Origin: Pisaster brevispinus
Taxonomy: Eukaryota; Echinodermata; Asteroidea; Forcipulatida; Asteriidae
Assembly: GCA_023634235.1 (NCBI GenBank)
Contig: JAMKCF010000016.1
Location: 8,231,366-8,295,365 of the forward strand
Reading direction: 5' to 3'
DNA: 64,000 nt
The position numbers and the translations under genes were made by a program. The notes under the pieces were generated by a model. It ran no database searches, was not told the origin of the DNA, and saw only the letters and a program-made list of their open reading frames with translations. This document shows, in pieces, positions 43,010 through 56,000 of this stretch; within the stretch, counting starts at the first letter, position 1, and each line of letters starts with the position of its first letter.

Positions 43010-43700
43010 TATATGCAGGGAACGAAATTATTTCAAGGAAACAAAATATTTCATAACGGTGTGTCCCCTCCAATCGATGAGTTCGTTATCTTGGAAAAAA
43101 CCCAAACAGTTCCCAGTAATATTGCGTGGAAACGAAGTGAATATTTTGAGGTGTTCGAGGAAACAAAATTATTTTTTGGGGAGCGAAATAATATTTCAAG
43201 TAAACGAAATTAATGATTGGCGAGAACAAAATAATCAAGGGAACGAAATATTATTTAGCAGAACGAAATTTATTTTATTTTACGTTTTATTTTAATGTTT
43301 TTATTTATTTTTGTATTTTGTTTGTGTATTTTTTATTATTTTATTTACTTATTTATTTCATTTTATTGATTTAGTTACTTTTTATTTTATTTTATTTATT
43401 TTTTATTTATTTGGGGGGGGGGAAGAAATACATTTCGTTTTCTCTCTGTTATTCAATTTTAGTGTTTTCTTTACTACTTCTTTTTTTTATAAATAAAAGG
43501 ACACGTCAGGAATAAATAGAAACAAGTGAGAAAAAAAATCGTCCCTCAATGTATCACTTTCTTCCCTTATTTTAATAATATTTCGTTTTCTCGAACTATT
43601 TTCCTTCCAAATGCATTGCCTGTTCATTGGAACCAATTGGTATTCAGAGGGAACGAAATTATTATTTAATCAGTACCACGGATTAATATTTCGTTATCTC
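43010..43700. repeat. degenerate GGAACGAAATTATT-rich stretch
   Basis: Repeated short units such as GGGAACGAAATTATT, GGAAACAAAATATT and AACGAAATTAAT, interrupted by a T/A-rich low-complexity block (43268-43410) and a G8 run near 43418. No gene seen. Confidence 0.55.
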
Positions 43701-44173
43701 CAAATTATTCATCTGGTGTGGAGCCCACGGAGAATAATGGGATATGAAAACTACTTCGAGTACCTTTCCGAGATCGCAGTTTTTATTAAGGGCGTGATTG
43801 TACGAGAACGAAGAATTCTGAAAATATGATAACATTTCAAACTTGGTGTGAATTAAATCCGGCGCCGAAACTAGGGTAAGATTTTAAGGGGGGGGGGGGG
43901 ACAGGGGCCGTGCACCATTTTTGCAGGGGGCGGGCACTCTGCCAACTAAAACTACAGCTTCAGCTTGCGTTTTTCAAGCCTCCACTTATTAGCTCTCTTG
44001 TTAAACCATTTTAATACTACTTTTATATGACAATCTGCCATGAGCGTAAAAAAAGTACATTGTCTGCGTGTTGAAAGTTGAGAAAAAAAAGTTGTAAAAA
44101 CATGTGTGCCGAGCCTAAAAATGGCGCAAGGCGCGCGGTATTTGAAAAGCTAAGTGCTGCTAGTTTTAAGCGC

Positions 44174-44382
44174 AGGGCCCAAATTCATAGAACTGCTTAA
44201 GCACAAAAAGTAGCTAAGCACATCAAAATTAGGCTTACCAGAACAGGATTACCAGCCAAAATACCATGTCACATGTAAAATTTGTGATTGGTATCCTACT
44301 CATTTTATGCTAAGCAGAAAATTGTTTAGCAATACTTTCTGCTTTTAAAGCATCATTATACAGCTCTATGAAAATGGGCCCT
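44174..44382. mobile_element. foldback MITE, GGGCCC family
   Basis: AGGGCCCAAATTCATAGAAC to CAGCTCTATGAAAATGGGCC, with AAAAAGTAGCTAAGCACATC inside. Confidence 0.85.
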
Positions 44383-44589
44383 GGGCGCAGCACACACCGA
44401 GTACAACGATGCTGACGCGCAGCATTTAAAACGCTCATTATTCAAACGTCCATTAGCAATGAAATCTGCGCTGGCAATTTTGGGTCTGCACTCATACATT
44501 TAAATACGAGTAAAGGTCAAGGCCTGTTTTGTCTTATTTAATGTGGATTTATTTGGTTGAGTAAGCTTTTCTCAAAACAAAGTTTCAAG

Positions 44590-45480
44590 CCCTACAAACG
44601 GGGTTAATGCCAGAACACTAGCCAGTGTGACTGTGGAAAGATTATTTCAATATTATTTATCAGTTGGTTCTATGACTAGAATCATGACAAAGGCCATGGA
44701 CTGTGCAATCGAATCTAAATATTCATGGAATTACAAATGTCTTGCTTTCAGCTCAAGCACAGGAAGAATTGCTCTTCTGGCTGCAAACTATAGACCAACT
44801 GAAAGCAAAACCGATTAACTATGTCGCCAGTTGCTCTAAGCTAGTCTACTCAGATGCTATAGCGCTCGTGGTTTTGCAGGTTACCTTGTAGATGCAGATG
44901 ACTCCATTAGTCATGGGTACTGAGCATCAAATGAAATATGTTAAAGTTCGACTTGGAGGGAGTTAAAAGCAGTAGAATTAGTCCTTATTTCCCAGATCCT
45001 TAAATTCCTGCACAACAGGGTGAAATGGTTCACCGATAACCAAGCCACTGTTAAGATTATTGCTCATGTTACTTTAAAAACAAGATCTACAGGATAGTGC
45101 TCTTAATACTTGTCGTACCTGCATACGGCATGGTATTTATCTTGAGATGGAATGGATGGATTCCAAGACCATTGAATGATAAGGCATATTTCCTTTGCAA
45201 AATTGTTGATGCATGCTAAGAGAGGAAACAACCCCCATGTCATACTCGAGTAAGAGAGCCGATTGTATATACTTTATCGCCCTTAATAGTTGACGATGTA
45301 AACAAATGTTCTCTCCACAGTTTAAGAGCACGAGGGCCTCAGCTGCTGCTTATTAATAGAGTGTCCGACAGGCTGTTTAAGCGCCATGGGCGCTGGAAGA
45401 TGGATACAGCAAAGGACACCCATGTCCAGGATAATTTTTCTAGCTTAACTTATGTTTCCAATTCTTGGGTATTTACGCCA
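44590..45480 (+). mobile_element. degenerate DIRS-like retroelement: RT/RNase H and tyrosine recombinase pieces
   Basis: Broken frames. 44600-44900: SVGSMTRIMTKAMDCAIES, then LSAQAQEELLFWLQTIDQL and VYSDA, the RT-to-RNase H junction of DIRS-type elements. 44960-45060: TWRELKAVELV and VKWFTDNQATVKII. 45115-45170: RHGIYLEMEWM. 45315-45450: HSLRA (the H-x-x-R motif of tyrosine recombinases), VSDRLFKRHGRWK, TAKDTHVQDN. Several stops and frameshifts. Where such proteins usually have KDGYV this copy has KDTHV, so a conserved tyrosine appears lost. The middle of the recombinase is missing. Confidence 0.75.
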
Positions 45481-45497
45481 TCAGCCCGTTCTTTGTA

Positions 45498-46290
45498 GTC
45501 ACCAGGTTGCAGCATAGCTCGCAGATATACCATATTAAATTATCTTTATTAATGTAAGTGTAGTTGATGTTTAAAGGATGAATGTTGATTTATTCGGTTG
45601 AGTGCCAAGGAGAATTAGAATAAATCTACTTTATACTTGTTACGTAAAGAGTACATGCTTCAACGGTTCGGTGGGAAGATTGAATGGGACTGGGTGTGGT
45701 ACACGGGGTAAGGGTCTAACAAATTCACTTCACACTTGCTATGCAACTACTACACGGGTTTAAAAAAAAAAAAAAAAAAAAGGAAAACAATCTTTTTTCT
45801 AAATTGTAAGTTTAGTTAATGTTAAATTCACCCATAGGCAGTCTTGTTACAGCTACTGTAACGGACACCAGCATATAAGGAGGTCAGTGCTAGCTTGAGC
45901 CTGAAAGCGTTTTTTCGCATAGATCAGGTGTACGTTTCCAATTTTTCAAATGTTGTTGTTGTTATTGTTGTTGTTTGTTTGTTTGTTTGTTTTGGGTTTT
46001 TTGCGTATCTGGCGGTCAACACAGCACTGAGGCTCCAGGGCACTTTGTGTCATGCAAGCTACCGCGTTAAACTATTGTCAAATGAAGACATAACTTCGCA
46101 AAGTTGATACCAAATGTAACCATGAACATTGTACAGTATAGTCATGTTCCGTTGGATAGAATTGTAAAAGAATATGAAAACAAGAGAAGAGGTTGATTAA
46201 AAGAGGTCAGTTGACCCGGTTGCAGCATAGCTCGCAGACATACCATATTCTGAGATAAATGACCTTCATTAATGTAGTGTAACTGAAGAT
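45498..46290 (+). repeat. pair of direct repeats downstream of the DIRS-like remnant
   Basis: GGTTGCAGCATAGCTCGCAG and the following ~60 bases, ending near TTCATTAATGTA, occur at about 45504-45570 and again at about 46211-46280. They may be ends of the retroelement or of a second element. The stretch between has a poly-A run (45762-45781) and a GTT/GTTT microsatellite (45953-45993). Confidence 0.5.
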
Positions 46291-47938
46291 AATTCACAAT
46301 TGTGAAACACAGAACCTCAAGTCCACTACTACAATCTAGAGCGACCAAAAACGGAAAACAAACCAAAATTGGCTAATGCAGTGATGCAGGAATTAGGCCA
46401 ATGTAACTTTTAAGGGTTAACGATTTATATCAGCCACTCAACCCAATAAAAACCTATAGTCTACATGAATACTTTTCAAACAGGGCAGCATCCATCTTGG
46501 ATTCGCCGGGTGCCAAACCATGCATGTTAAAATATGGAAATCACAGACTAGGGTAGACCGAGACGAATTCAATGACCAACAGAACACTGAAACTAATTAG
46601 ACAAACATTTCTGCGTAAATCACAAGAAAACACCAGGTTGATGTTAACAACCCCAAAGCACATTTTCGATCAATCAAGAATCTAAAGTGTAACATGTAAT
46701 GTTTGTTTGAGGAAGCCATTTGCTCGTTGTCATGTTACGACGTCCACGCAGGCGTTTTTGTTACCAGAACAGCAATAACAACAAAAAACGCGCGAAAACG
46801 TATCTTGTCATAGGATGACAGAGGGCGCAATGACAAAAAGGCTCTTTGTGCTGACGAGCCTGCATCTTTAACACAATGTGTCTATTTATTTATGTAGTGC
46901 ATCAGGGTATCAGGGTATATTTTTAACACCCTTTTAATGCTACCCTTACCAAAAATTTAAGACCAAAAATAAGAGAATACAGCAGGGGAGAAACAGCAAC
47001 AACAGCTTGTTTTTTTTTACGTGCAGCGTTATTTGGTTCTATTCGAGCTGATAGCAAATTCATTACACGCTTCATCCAATTTTCTATGACCTCAAATAAT
47101 TGAAATTAACACTTTAAAAGCCTTAAATTTGGATAGTCCAATTTAAGATTATTTAGTACTTTTTAGGGATCCACAGAAACCCTGGTGAATTTATAATTAG
47201 TTTTGTCTCCTTCGGTTTCATTGTTTTACCTTAAATTTGTGAAACTTACAAACAACACGGTGCATATAAAGCTATATAGCAAAACTTAAACAAATATATA
47301 TTCATATAAACAAATAAAAACAAATTCAACAAAACGGTACGATAACATATTTTGGGATGATGAAAACAAATCACACAAACAAATATAAAGCCTCTTTAAA
47401 AAGTGGTGCAAAGACTTATTGTTTCTAAAAACATTTATTAACATCGACTAACAGGTGGTAAAAATACAACAAACATTCTTAAAATGTACACAGGAAGCAC
47501 AATATTATATCACAAATGAAGTATTCAATTATACCAAAACAATTATAAATCTGTAACATGCAAAATGGATATAAAATATAAACAATTTAATGCAGCTTTC
47601 TTAGTGAATAACAAGTAACTTTTGGCATGCAAATGTCATTAAAAATGGTGAAAAGTGCATATTAAAATGGTAAACAAATGACAGGGTCACAACGGATGTG
47701 TGACTAGCACGTGACTTGCACATGACTCGCACGATATGATTGACATGTGGATCACATTATTGTGAATACATAGGAATCGCATCATGTGACTCACATCATA
47801 TGATGAGCACGTGACCAAGAAGTTGAGAGTCAAGGACAGTCTTCTGCCACAAGCGCGCATTCCCTCGAACCGAAAATAGGCAATAAAAGAGTCCTTAACT
47901 GAAAATCATGCAATTAAAAAGCATTGTACAAATGAACC

Positions 47939-48171
47939 AGGCCCGATTTCATCAAGCTTTTCAGCAACAAAAAAAAGTCGCTTATCAAAAGTTATTTTCT
48001 GCCAAGCCAATAGTAATAACAGAGAACGAGTCATAAACCATACATTATAGGCCTAGTGTATTGGCTGGTAAACTGTTTCTGCTTGTCAGCAATGTTTTTC
48101 CTGTGCTAAGCAATATGTTTTTCCTGTGCTAAGCAATTTTTTTGTGCAGAACAGCTTGATGAAATTGGACC
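47939..48171. mobile_element. foldback MITE, GGGCCC-like, diverged
   Basis: AGGCCCGATTTCATCAAGCT to AGCTTGATGAAATTGGACCT. Similar plan to the GGGCCC family but with different subterminal bases. Confidence 0.75.
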
Positions 48172-49296
48172 TTGTATGGTAAGTGACAAACATGAAAATT
48201 CATAACAGCGGATGAAAGAACACTTTCACAGTCTTAAATTACAGTTGACTGAATGAAGATAAGGTACAGCAATGCACTTTGCCGTGAATTTCAAATAGAG
48301 TTGAACAGGGGTTAACACCCTGCACCATTGGAAAAACAATGGAGTTGGTTTGTAAAAAGATGATTAAAGACAAAAATATACAAGTTTTTAGTCCATGCTT
48401 TTTAACTTCAATAATAAATTTCTGTATACAATAAATTTTCTCCATTCACCATGGTAGTTGCTAACGTACCAAAATTCAAATTCAACATCGTTGGGAAAAA
48501 AAATCTAAGCGTAGCTCCCTAAAATAACAATTCTAATGAAGGCTAAAAAGTCAAGTTACCTTCTGGTGTCCCTTCATTTGAGGACAAACTTACACCTACA
48601 TAAGCAGTGTGTAAAAAAAGGAACAAATGCAATTGTGGCAATAATATGAAACATTATATTAAAAAAAACAAAAGAATGTAACAGTTAACCTTTTACCTCT
48701 GACTATCAAAAGGATCCTTTGCAGGTCAAGCAGATGGATGGATCAGAAAGCTACTTCTTTGAAAACCTGACAATAAATAAAATAACAAAAAACAAATATT
48801 AATAAATAGTATTACACAACTAAAGGCAAGATGCTAAGAAGCGATAAGGGCATTTTTGTAAGTATTCTTGAGAGTTCATTGATTATGGATAGCGTTCAAT
48901 AAAACGTTCAAGTCACAAAGAGCCAAGATTCATCTTGCAAATGAGTTTATCCGATGAATCAATTCAACGAGCTAGCAAGAGTTTGCCAAGGTGAGGCTTC
49001 GCTTGGCACCACCGATCTCATCCAAGACCACTGGGATGGGCTGATGAGCTTGGACAACATCTTGTTCAGGATGTAGTGATGCGTGATGGGGCAATATGTA
49101 GTTCCAATGGATTTACACCACAGAGCCACATTGCTATTGATAGAGGTCCAATTTTTTGTGAACAAGAAGAGCTGACCAGGGGTTAATAGACATGGGGAAA
49201 TGGTCCAACAAGCATTCGCATACGTCAGCCCATCCCAGCGCCATTGGTTCAGGCACTGACAGACCAAATGGTGAGATTAGACTTTACAGCGCATCA

Positions 49297-49592
49297 CATT
49301 ACGGGAAAGCTCCATTAAAGAAAGAGGCTCAAATGAAACATCCTTTTCGTCTGACTTCTCACACCTGTTATCTCCATGTACATGTAATTCCTTTTCCAAA
49401 CAGTGCTCATAATTGGATCATGCACAAACCAGTTGGGCTGCTGACTGCCCCAGGCAGATTAACTGCTCATTCGTTAAGTATATCGACCCAAGTAATTCAA
49501 TGTAAACGTACCTAATAGGTGAACAAAATGAATAGTTTCCAAGTTTTTGTGGCCAAAACTTGGAAATTCTTTAATGGAGCTTTCCCGTTACG
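49297..49592. mobile_element. MITE with CATTACGGGAAAGCTCCATTAAAGAA ends, full copy
   Basis: The left end CATTACGGGAAAGCTCCATT and right end AATGGAGCTTTCCCGTTACG are near-perfect inverted repeats of about 26 bp bounding 296 bp. Open frames across it (for example 49192-49515) are chance. Confidence 0.9.
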
Positions 49593-49847
49593 AAGGGAAA
49601 AAAGGTGTCATCCAATGTGGCTTACTTGCAAAGTCTAATTTAATCTTTGGAAAATGAAGCTTGATTTGTTATTAAATCAGTCCCTGATACTTCACAGCAG
49701 TCATGGAGGCAATTGCATCCATACCACTTCTCGTTGCCCCAATGCCCTTCAAAATTTCAAGTATAAAGATGCAATGCCAAGGCAATATTAATGCCTCGAC
49801 CTTACAACAAACCTCTAGCCAAGAGGGTTGTTAGGGGTGTAATAAGG

Positions 49848-49909
49848 TGGGGGGGGGGGTAATGGGGTTGTAGGGGGAGGGGGAATGGGAGGGGGGACAG
49901 AAGGGGGGC
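49848..49909 (+). other. G-rich tract with G-quadruplex potential next to the CDCA7 stop
   Basis: At least six runs of 3-12 G within 62 bases on the plus strand, beginning 23 bases past the CDCA7 stop. In the CDCA7 RNA this would be C-rich; the G-rich strand is the template strand. Confidence 0.8.
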
Positions 49910-49931
49910 ATACATGACAGAAATTCCTTTT

Positions 49932-50072
49932 TTACTTTTCTAGATAGTCCTTGACACTTGTATAACCACTCTCCCTGGCTAGATGAATGAGGATGCCGGT
50001 GGCATGGCGTCCTTGTTTCTTACGACAGAAACTACAGTTGCATATCCCACGGCACGGCGGGCACACCCAATC
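49932..50072 (-). CDS. CDCA7: CDCA7 exon 7: second half of zinc finger and stop
   Basis: 46 codons plus TAA, opened by [25 protein letters not shown], then [20 protein letters not shown] and KDYLEK. The [10 protein letters not shown] core is the most conserved part of the family and is intact. Confidence 0.98.
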   Translation of the reverse strand, partial: DWVCPPCRGICNCSFCRKKQGRHATGILIHLARESGYTSVKDYLEK

Positions 50073-53000
50073 CTGCAGATCAAAACAACAAAATAGGTTA
50101 ACAAATTGGACTTTGCTATACACAGAGATCAAAAGAGAAATCCTTGTCGGCTGGCAAAAATGGCAAACAAACTATGTCTTTGAGCGGGAACAGTAGACTT
50201 TTTGTTGTCATTAACCTATACACTACGGAATTTCCCTTAGAATAGACAGACGTTGCATAAACGCCAACTCACGAAAAAAAGGTATCTTTCTTTATACTCT
50301 CGTTACTAGTGGTACCAGATGGAGGACAAGGTATATTACATCAAAGAGACTGAACGTGCTCTTTCCAACAGGATACAGTTTGTTGGGATATTAACAAAGC
50401 AGTAAATAATTGATGTTAATTTGTAATACGGCAATAATAATAACGGAGACTTATACAGGCACTTAACAAAGAGATACATTTTTAAAGACTCATTGTTGAC
50501 GATTTTGAATTATGAGACCAATTTGTGTACTGCCTTGTATTTAGCAGCCACTGCCAGAAATACTGGAGAAAAGCCCTTCTCTTAGTGGTAAGTGTAGCTA
50601 AATCTTTTATAAGAAAATAGAAATAGCTGTTGCAAACTGCTCAACAACTTATGGTATAATTTCTTTTTTTAAGTTACTAGACTGACGTTTTGACCAAAAC
50701 AGAGTCTTTCTCGATGCCTTCGAGAAAGACTCTGCTAGGGTCAAAGCGTCAGACCACTAACTATTTTTTTAAAAACTTTTCTGTTCAATGCACAAAGCAT
50801 GGGACTTTCAGCTTAACGCACCATCTGAAGGGTAAAGCAATAATGGTTAATTGTCGTGGTTAAAGACACAATGTCGAAGACCGAGACTCAAACCCACATT
50901 CTGCTGATCAGAAACACCAGAGCTCGAGCCCAGTGCGCTTGACCCCTTGGCCACAACATTCATTGAGCGCTTCATGGGCTTAGACAACAAATAATTGATG
51001 TAAAAGGACCATTCAGGTAAATATGCGCAAAGACTGTACACAATGTAGTAATACACAATTTGATACAAAAACCTTTTTCAAAGCATTTTTATAAACCCAG
51101 TATTGGAGCCCGTCAACAATTATGCATTAAAACGCTTCTTACAAAATGTTTGTCTGTATCTCTTCTGAGTTTAATCCACCTACACGTTCATTAACACTGG
51201 GTGAGCAGTTTTTCCTCAAATCACAGCGTTTAAGTACATTTTTGTTCATCCAGGCCACTTCAGAAAGGACTCCCTTCCTCCCGTCTCGTTCCCAGAGCCA
51301 CTAACATTTGCATCTTGCAAAAACAGGGAGATTTCGTACAACAATCAGGGAGATATTTACATACATGTATGTAGAATTATATTCAACATCAAGTAAACCA
51401 CAAGGAAAACTCACTGGGTAAATTTTTAATTATTTGGGGTTGAACAAAGAAAAATTTACTAGAGCGGGATTTGAACCAACGACCTCCAGTTTAACGTGCC
51501 AGGTGCTCTACCAACTGAGCTATGTATCTAGCCCGATGTTGGCAGTCTCCCTATTTTGTCAATATCTTTGATTAGGTTTAAAATACAGGTGTTCCACCCC
51601 AAGTTATATTCAACATAATAGAGAACAAGTTTCCATTATCAGGAGGATTTTCAAATTTGTTGATCAGAACATGGAAAGATTGTTTTATTTTCACGGACTC
51701 TTTCTGCAGAATGGGGGAGAGTTGGTAGCTCTGCATTCCTACAATGTATATTTCATTCTTCCCTCTCCACCACAGCTTCCCCCAGTTTTTAGTGTTTTTT
51801 TTTTAAAACATCTTTTCAAAATTTCCTACATGTGTGTGTACAACATCGTCCTTGGTTTTAATTTATTTGTGTGTGTGTATCACATTTTCTGCTCGCATGG
51901 TGCATGCTTTCTTGTCACCAGCCAAATAAATAAAAAATAACAACAGCCAAAAGGTGAGCTCACCCTCTTGATTCTGTAAGTGTAAAATCTTCAAACGTTT
52001 CTGTTTCTAAGCAACCAAGAGTCAGTTTGAGAATCCTTGACGAGCATCTGAAGGGCAGCCACTAAAGTGCACTTCAAAAATAAAAAAAAGGCCTGATGAC
52101 CTTTCCAGGAGAGTGGTAGCTAAAAGCTTTCCAACTGAAGCTGTACTTTAAGTCATTCATCACAAAATGGACAACCGTGTTGTCGAGGCGGTCCTATATA
52201 CATGCTGGGGGATTGCTGGAGGTCCCTTGAGGTACAAAGAAATCGACCCAAGTGCTTTTCTGGTATTCTTTCAACAACTCTCGTTACAAATCCTCAAGAG
52301 ATTACTTTATACAAATATGTTGACATGACCCTTCAAAGTCAGCCCTTAAAAGACTAAAAAAAAAAAAAAAAAGGACTCATTTTCTCTAACCCTCCCCAAA
52401 CCCACCAAAATCCATAACTATACATGTCATGCTCGAGTGTGTTGAATAACACTGCCCTAAACTGATTATACTTTACACTGGGATCGGACACATTAACCAC
52501 AATTACCCACAATTTTGGTATTGATTTACCATTATTTAGAGTGAGGAAGGAGTCCTAGTAAATCACTCAAGTTTAGTTCCAACCTCCAAACAAATTACAA
52601 TTGAAAAAGTTCAGAAAAATATGTCAAGCATTCGACGAACTCACAATAATTGTGTTCAGGATAACATGCCCACCAAATTTTGATGAAATTTTACAGGCCT
52701 GTTGCATGGAGGTGGTTATTGAGAGGTTGATAGTAGAGGATGGGAATTAATTTATTAAGTCCCAAATCCGTCTATCCATATTGCCAAAGTGAAGGATTCA
52801 GAAGGACCTAGGGGACAGCAGGCCCCAATAACAAGTGCCTGTCACTGGGTCAGGCATTCCAATATTATCTACATTCAAGTCAAAACAATTTGGTGTAGAG
52901 TGACATAGGAGAAGACGATGTTGGGAGGATCCAGGCGGCATGATAGCAAAAATGTAGGAGTCTGAAGACTCAAGGGTTAACTCTGCACCGCTGCTCAAAA

Positions 53001-56000
53001 ACCAATAACGTGAGTAATTTCACAGGTACTCACAATGTATTGACAACAACCGTCAGAAATATAGTTTTCTAAATGTTTTACTTGGGGGGACTTTAAATGC
53101 TGACAATTGTTAGGCTGGAAACCTATGTTTCCGTCATACGCTGTGTGTAATGCCTAGTGCGCAATGTGTAAGAATGAAATACCTCACCAAGCAATGCATA
53201 CAATTCAATGTATTCGTACTGCGTATTGCGAAAAAAAAGGGGAAAAACACAAAATATTGGTGTTCAAATTCACGTTTTGCACACAAAATTGAAAATATTA
53301 CGTGTATTTGCGTAACTATATTGTCGTTTTAAAGCCACCATAGTCAGGAGGGAGTTTGGACTTACACAACTTATTAGTCAAAAAGTGTGTGTTTTGAAAA
53401 ACTCTAAACTGCAGGACTTGTTTTGTTTAGTTATTACTGGCCTAATGCTCTGGCCTGTGTGCTAACTCCGGGCCCTTGTCCAACCATACCACCATGAGAC
53501 CCAGGGTCTTAACAAGTGCACTTCATATTTGTATAAAAAAATCTCTAGAGAATGATCCATAGTGGTGGCTCTAGCATCAAGGATTATACTCTTGACTTGA
53601 TGAAGCCCAAAGGATGCTGGTAAAAGTGCCCTTTGAGACTTGTAAACTGGAAGGCAGCCTGACAAAGAGAAAGGTACATCAGTGTTGTCTAATTGAATAG
53701 CATCCACACTCAATGAAAATCTTTAACTTAACTAAAATTCAGATTTACAAGACTAACTAAAGCCCTTGGGACTGGGGCTTAACGACTTAAGTCTGACATT
53801 TTCCAGAAAGAAAGATTTCAAGCTGAAGAAGGAATGTGTTTTGTTCAGTTTTGTTTAAAAGAAAACGTCCCAGGATGCTTAAAACGATCCCACTCTCCGG
53901 CTAAAGTGGAAAAACAAAAAAACCTTTGGGAATCTACATGAAACTTGAGAGAACAGACAGGCGTTTCGCATTTTCCTTTCATGAAGTGCTGCACTTTTTC
54001 ATCTGGGCACTGTATTCTTGTAAGATCAACCGAAAGTATTTGTGACCTTTGGAGGTTTTTTTTTTGCTTTGAGCTTGTAGCAAGAGAGAGAGAGAGAGAG
54101 AGAGCTCATTTTCTTTCTCTCTATTTCATAGGGAGCAAATTTCTGGCCATGCTCCTAACACTGTTTACTATAATGTCCTAGAGCTTCCTGTGAGTTAAGT
54201 TTTGTGTTTATATCAATTTTTTTTAGACAAATATTGTCAATTTTAGGGCTAGTTGTATCTGGTAAATAAATGTAAACACACGTAAGTAGCCAGCCTTGTG
54301 TTGACCTTTCACCCTTCACATAAAGGACTGTGTTGTACTACAAGTATTTGTATAGACCTTATGCATTGGTGTCATCCAGCCGCCATCTCAGAGGTAAAAC
54401 AGTGATGAAACAATTGAAACGCTCAGATTTGTATGCGCGGCACACAGGTTTGGCTGATGAATAACCTCCTTTTGACCTCTAGGCGAGGGCACCCTACTGA
54501 AATGATGTCATGTGCATAAGGTCTATTTCATGCTACTGATTGGAGGGCTGATCATTTCAAGTGCAGATCATTTTATGTTTTAAGCATCAGCATATGGATT
54601 TTGCTGTACAGTATTTTAGTGAATGCTCATCCTTTTTCATTAGAGGGGCTGCTTCCATCCTGTGCCTCTACAAATATCAACTCAGAAAACACATCTCATT
54701 AGAAAGAACTATCACTTGCAACTTTTGGTTAAACAATACTTTATGTATTTTTTTTGGACTTGTCATGATTCTAAGAGTTGTACATAACATGTAGTTGCTA
54801 CTGTGAAATAACTCCCAGTGTTGTTGCCCTGAAGACAAAACCTCAAGACTCCAGTCCGAATATAGTCAAAATCGACCGTGGCATAAGGAAGTTATGGTAA
54901 AAAGAATCCGCTTTTTTGCCCAATTGAAAAACCACATGTTACGGTGGCCCAGAAAGACCTTTCCACTACGCTGTCAATGCTGTATTCCTTCATATCTCCT
55001 CTACAGAACAACTCAAAAGTGAAACTGAACTTAACCTTGAAAATCATCAAAAACTGAATCTCAACATCAAGATGGAACGTGAGAACGTGACCTCATCAAG
55101 TGTTGATTTACATTAATTCAAGGATTAACACCTGAAAACAATTATAACTCCTGAACCATACCATGGATTTTGACAATCTATACTACTTTGGTAAAGGACG
55201 TCAAAAACTGAGTAAAAGTATAACAGACATGAAACCAATTTGATCTTTTCTTCAAATCAAAACCAGAAGTTAAAGTGAATAAATAATCAAAAACCTGAAT
55301 TTCAGCTCTGCAGCCAATATGAAAGGGAATTGTGTATGAAATAACTACATGTAACGGACCTTGGCCTTTAATGACATCATCAATATAAACAGCGCCCTCT
55401 GGTGACATTATTTTAAAAATTATCTTTCATAATATCAAATCTCTTTAAAAAAATATTTTAAAAATTACTACTTAATTATGAACATACAACTCGAGGACAG
55501 ATATTTAAAACTATTAAACTGACAACCGCATCATGTAGGCTTACTGTACAGCACCATCTAGTAACTTCAACCATCAATTATGGATCTCAAATTTTCAATC
55601 TTGAATCATGAGACATGTACCAGGTGGTTATGCAGAGTTAAACTCTATTCATGGATCAGCAACACAAACATCTTGCTTTTGTGATGTCACAAAAACTGAA
55701 TTTCTATTTTTAAATTTTTTTTTATCTGTTCCATCACCAATTAAAATCAACTAAAGTTTGTCTTTGGTGGATTGGTTCTTGGTATGATTTTTACCAATAC
55801 ATTTGTTTATTATTTATTTCTTAATTACCAATCCTGCACTTTGTCTTTACTTTCATCCAAATCATACATTATTTTCTGTTTGACAGGCGATTTTTATTGT
55901 ATCTTTCTTGATAATTTTGAATGAAACTCTGCATCATGTTGACAAAAGAACAACACTACCTTGAAGAGAATCAATAGTAATGAAGATTTGTATGATACCC

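Larger units (their letters stand above)
40340..49931. other. intergenic region between CDCA7 and the receptor gene (9.6 kb)
   Basis: Contains the receptor's presumed promoter above 40340 (no clear TATA or initiator picked out), a MITE at 41407, the LINE fragment, the GAACGAAAT-rich stretch, the DIRS-like remnant, foldback MITEs and, near 49300-49930, likely the CDCA7 3' UTR. 46290-47930 and 48180-49290 are AT-rich with no gene seen. Confidence 0.75.

Noticed and set aside
48959..49515. Opposed frames of 102 and 107 codons
   Set aside because: Part lies in the CATTACGGGAAAG MITE; the rest has no recognised domain.
51458..51536. Possible tRNA gene on the minus strand
   Set aside because: A- and B-box are present, but acceptor and T stems mispair and an AT-rich tail follows, as in a SINE.
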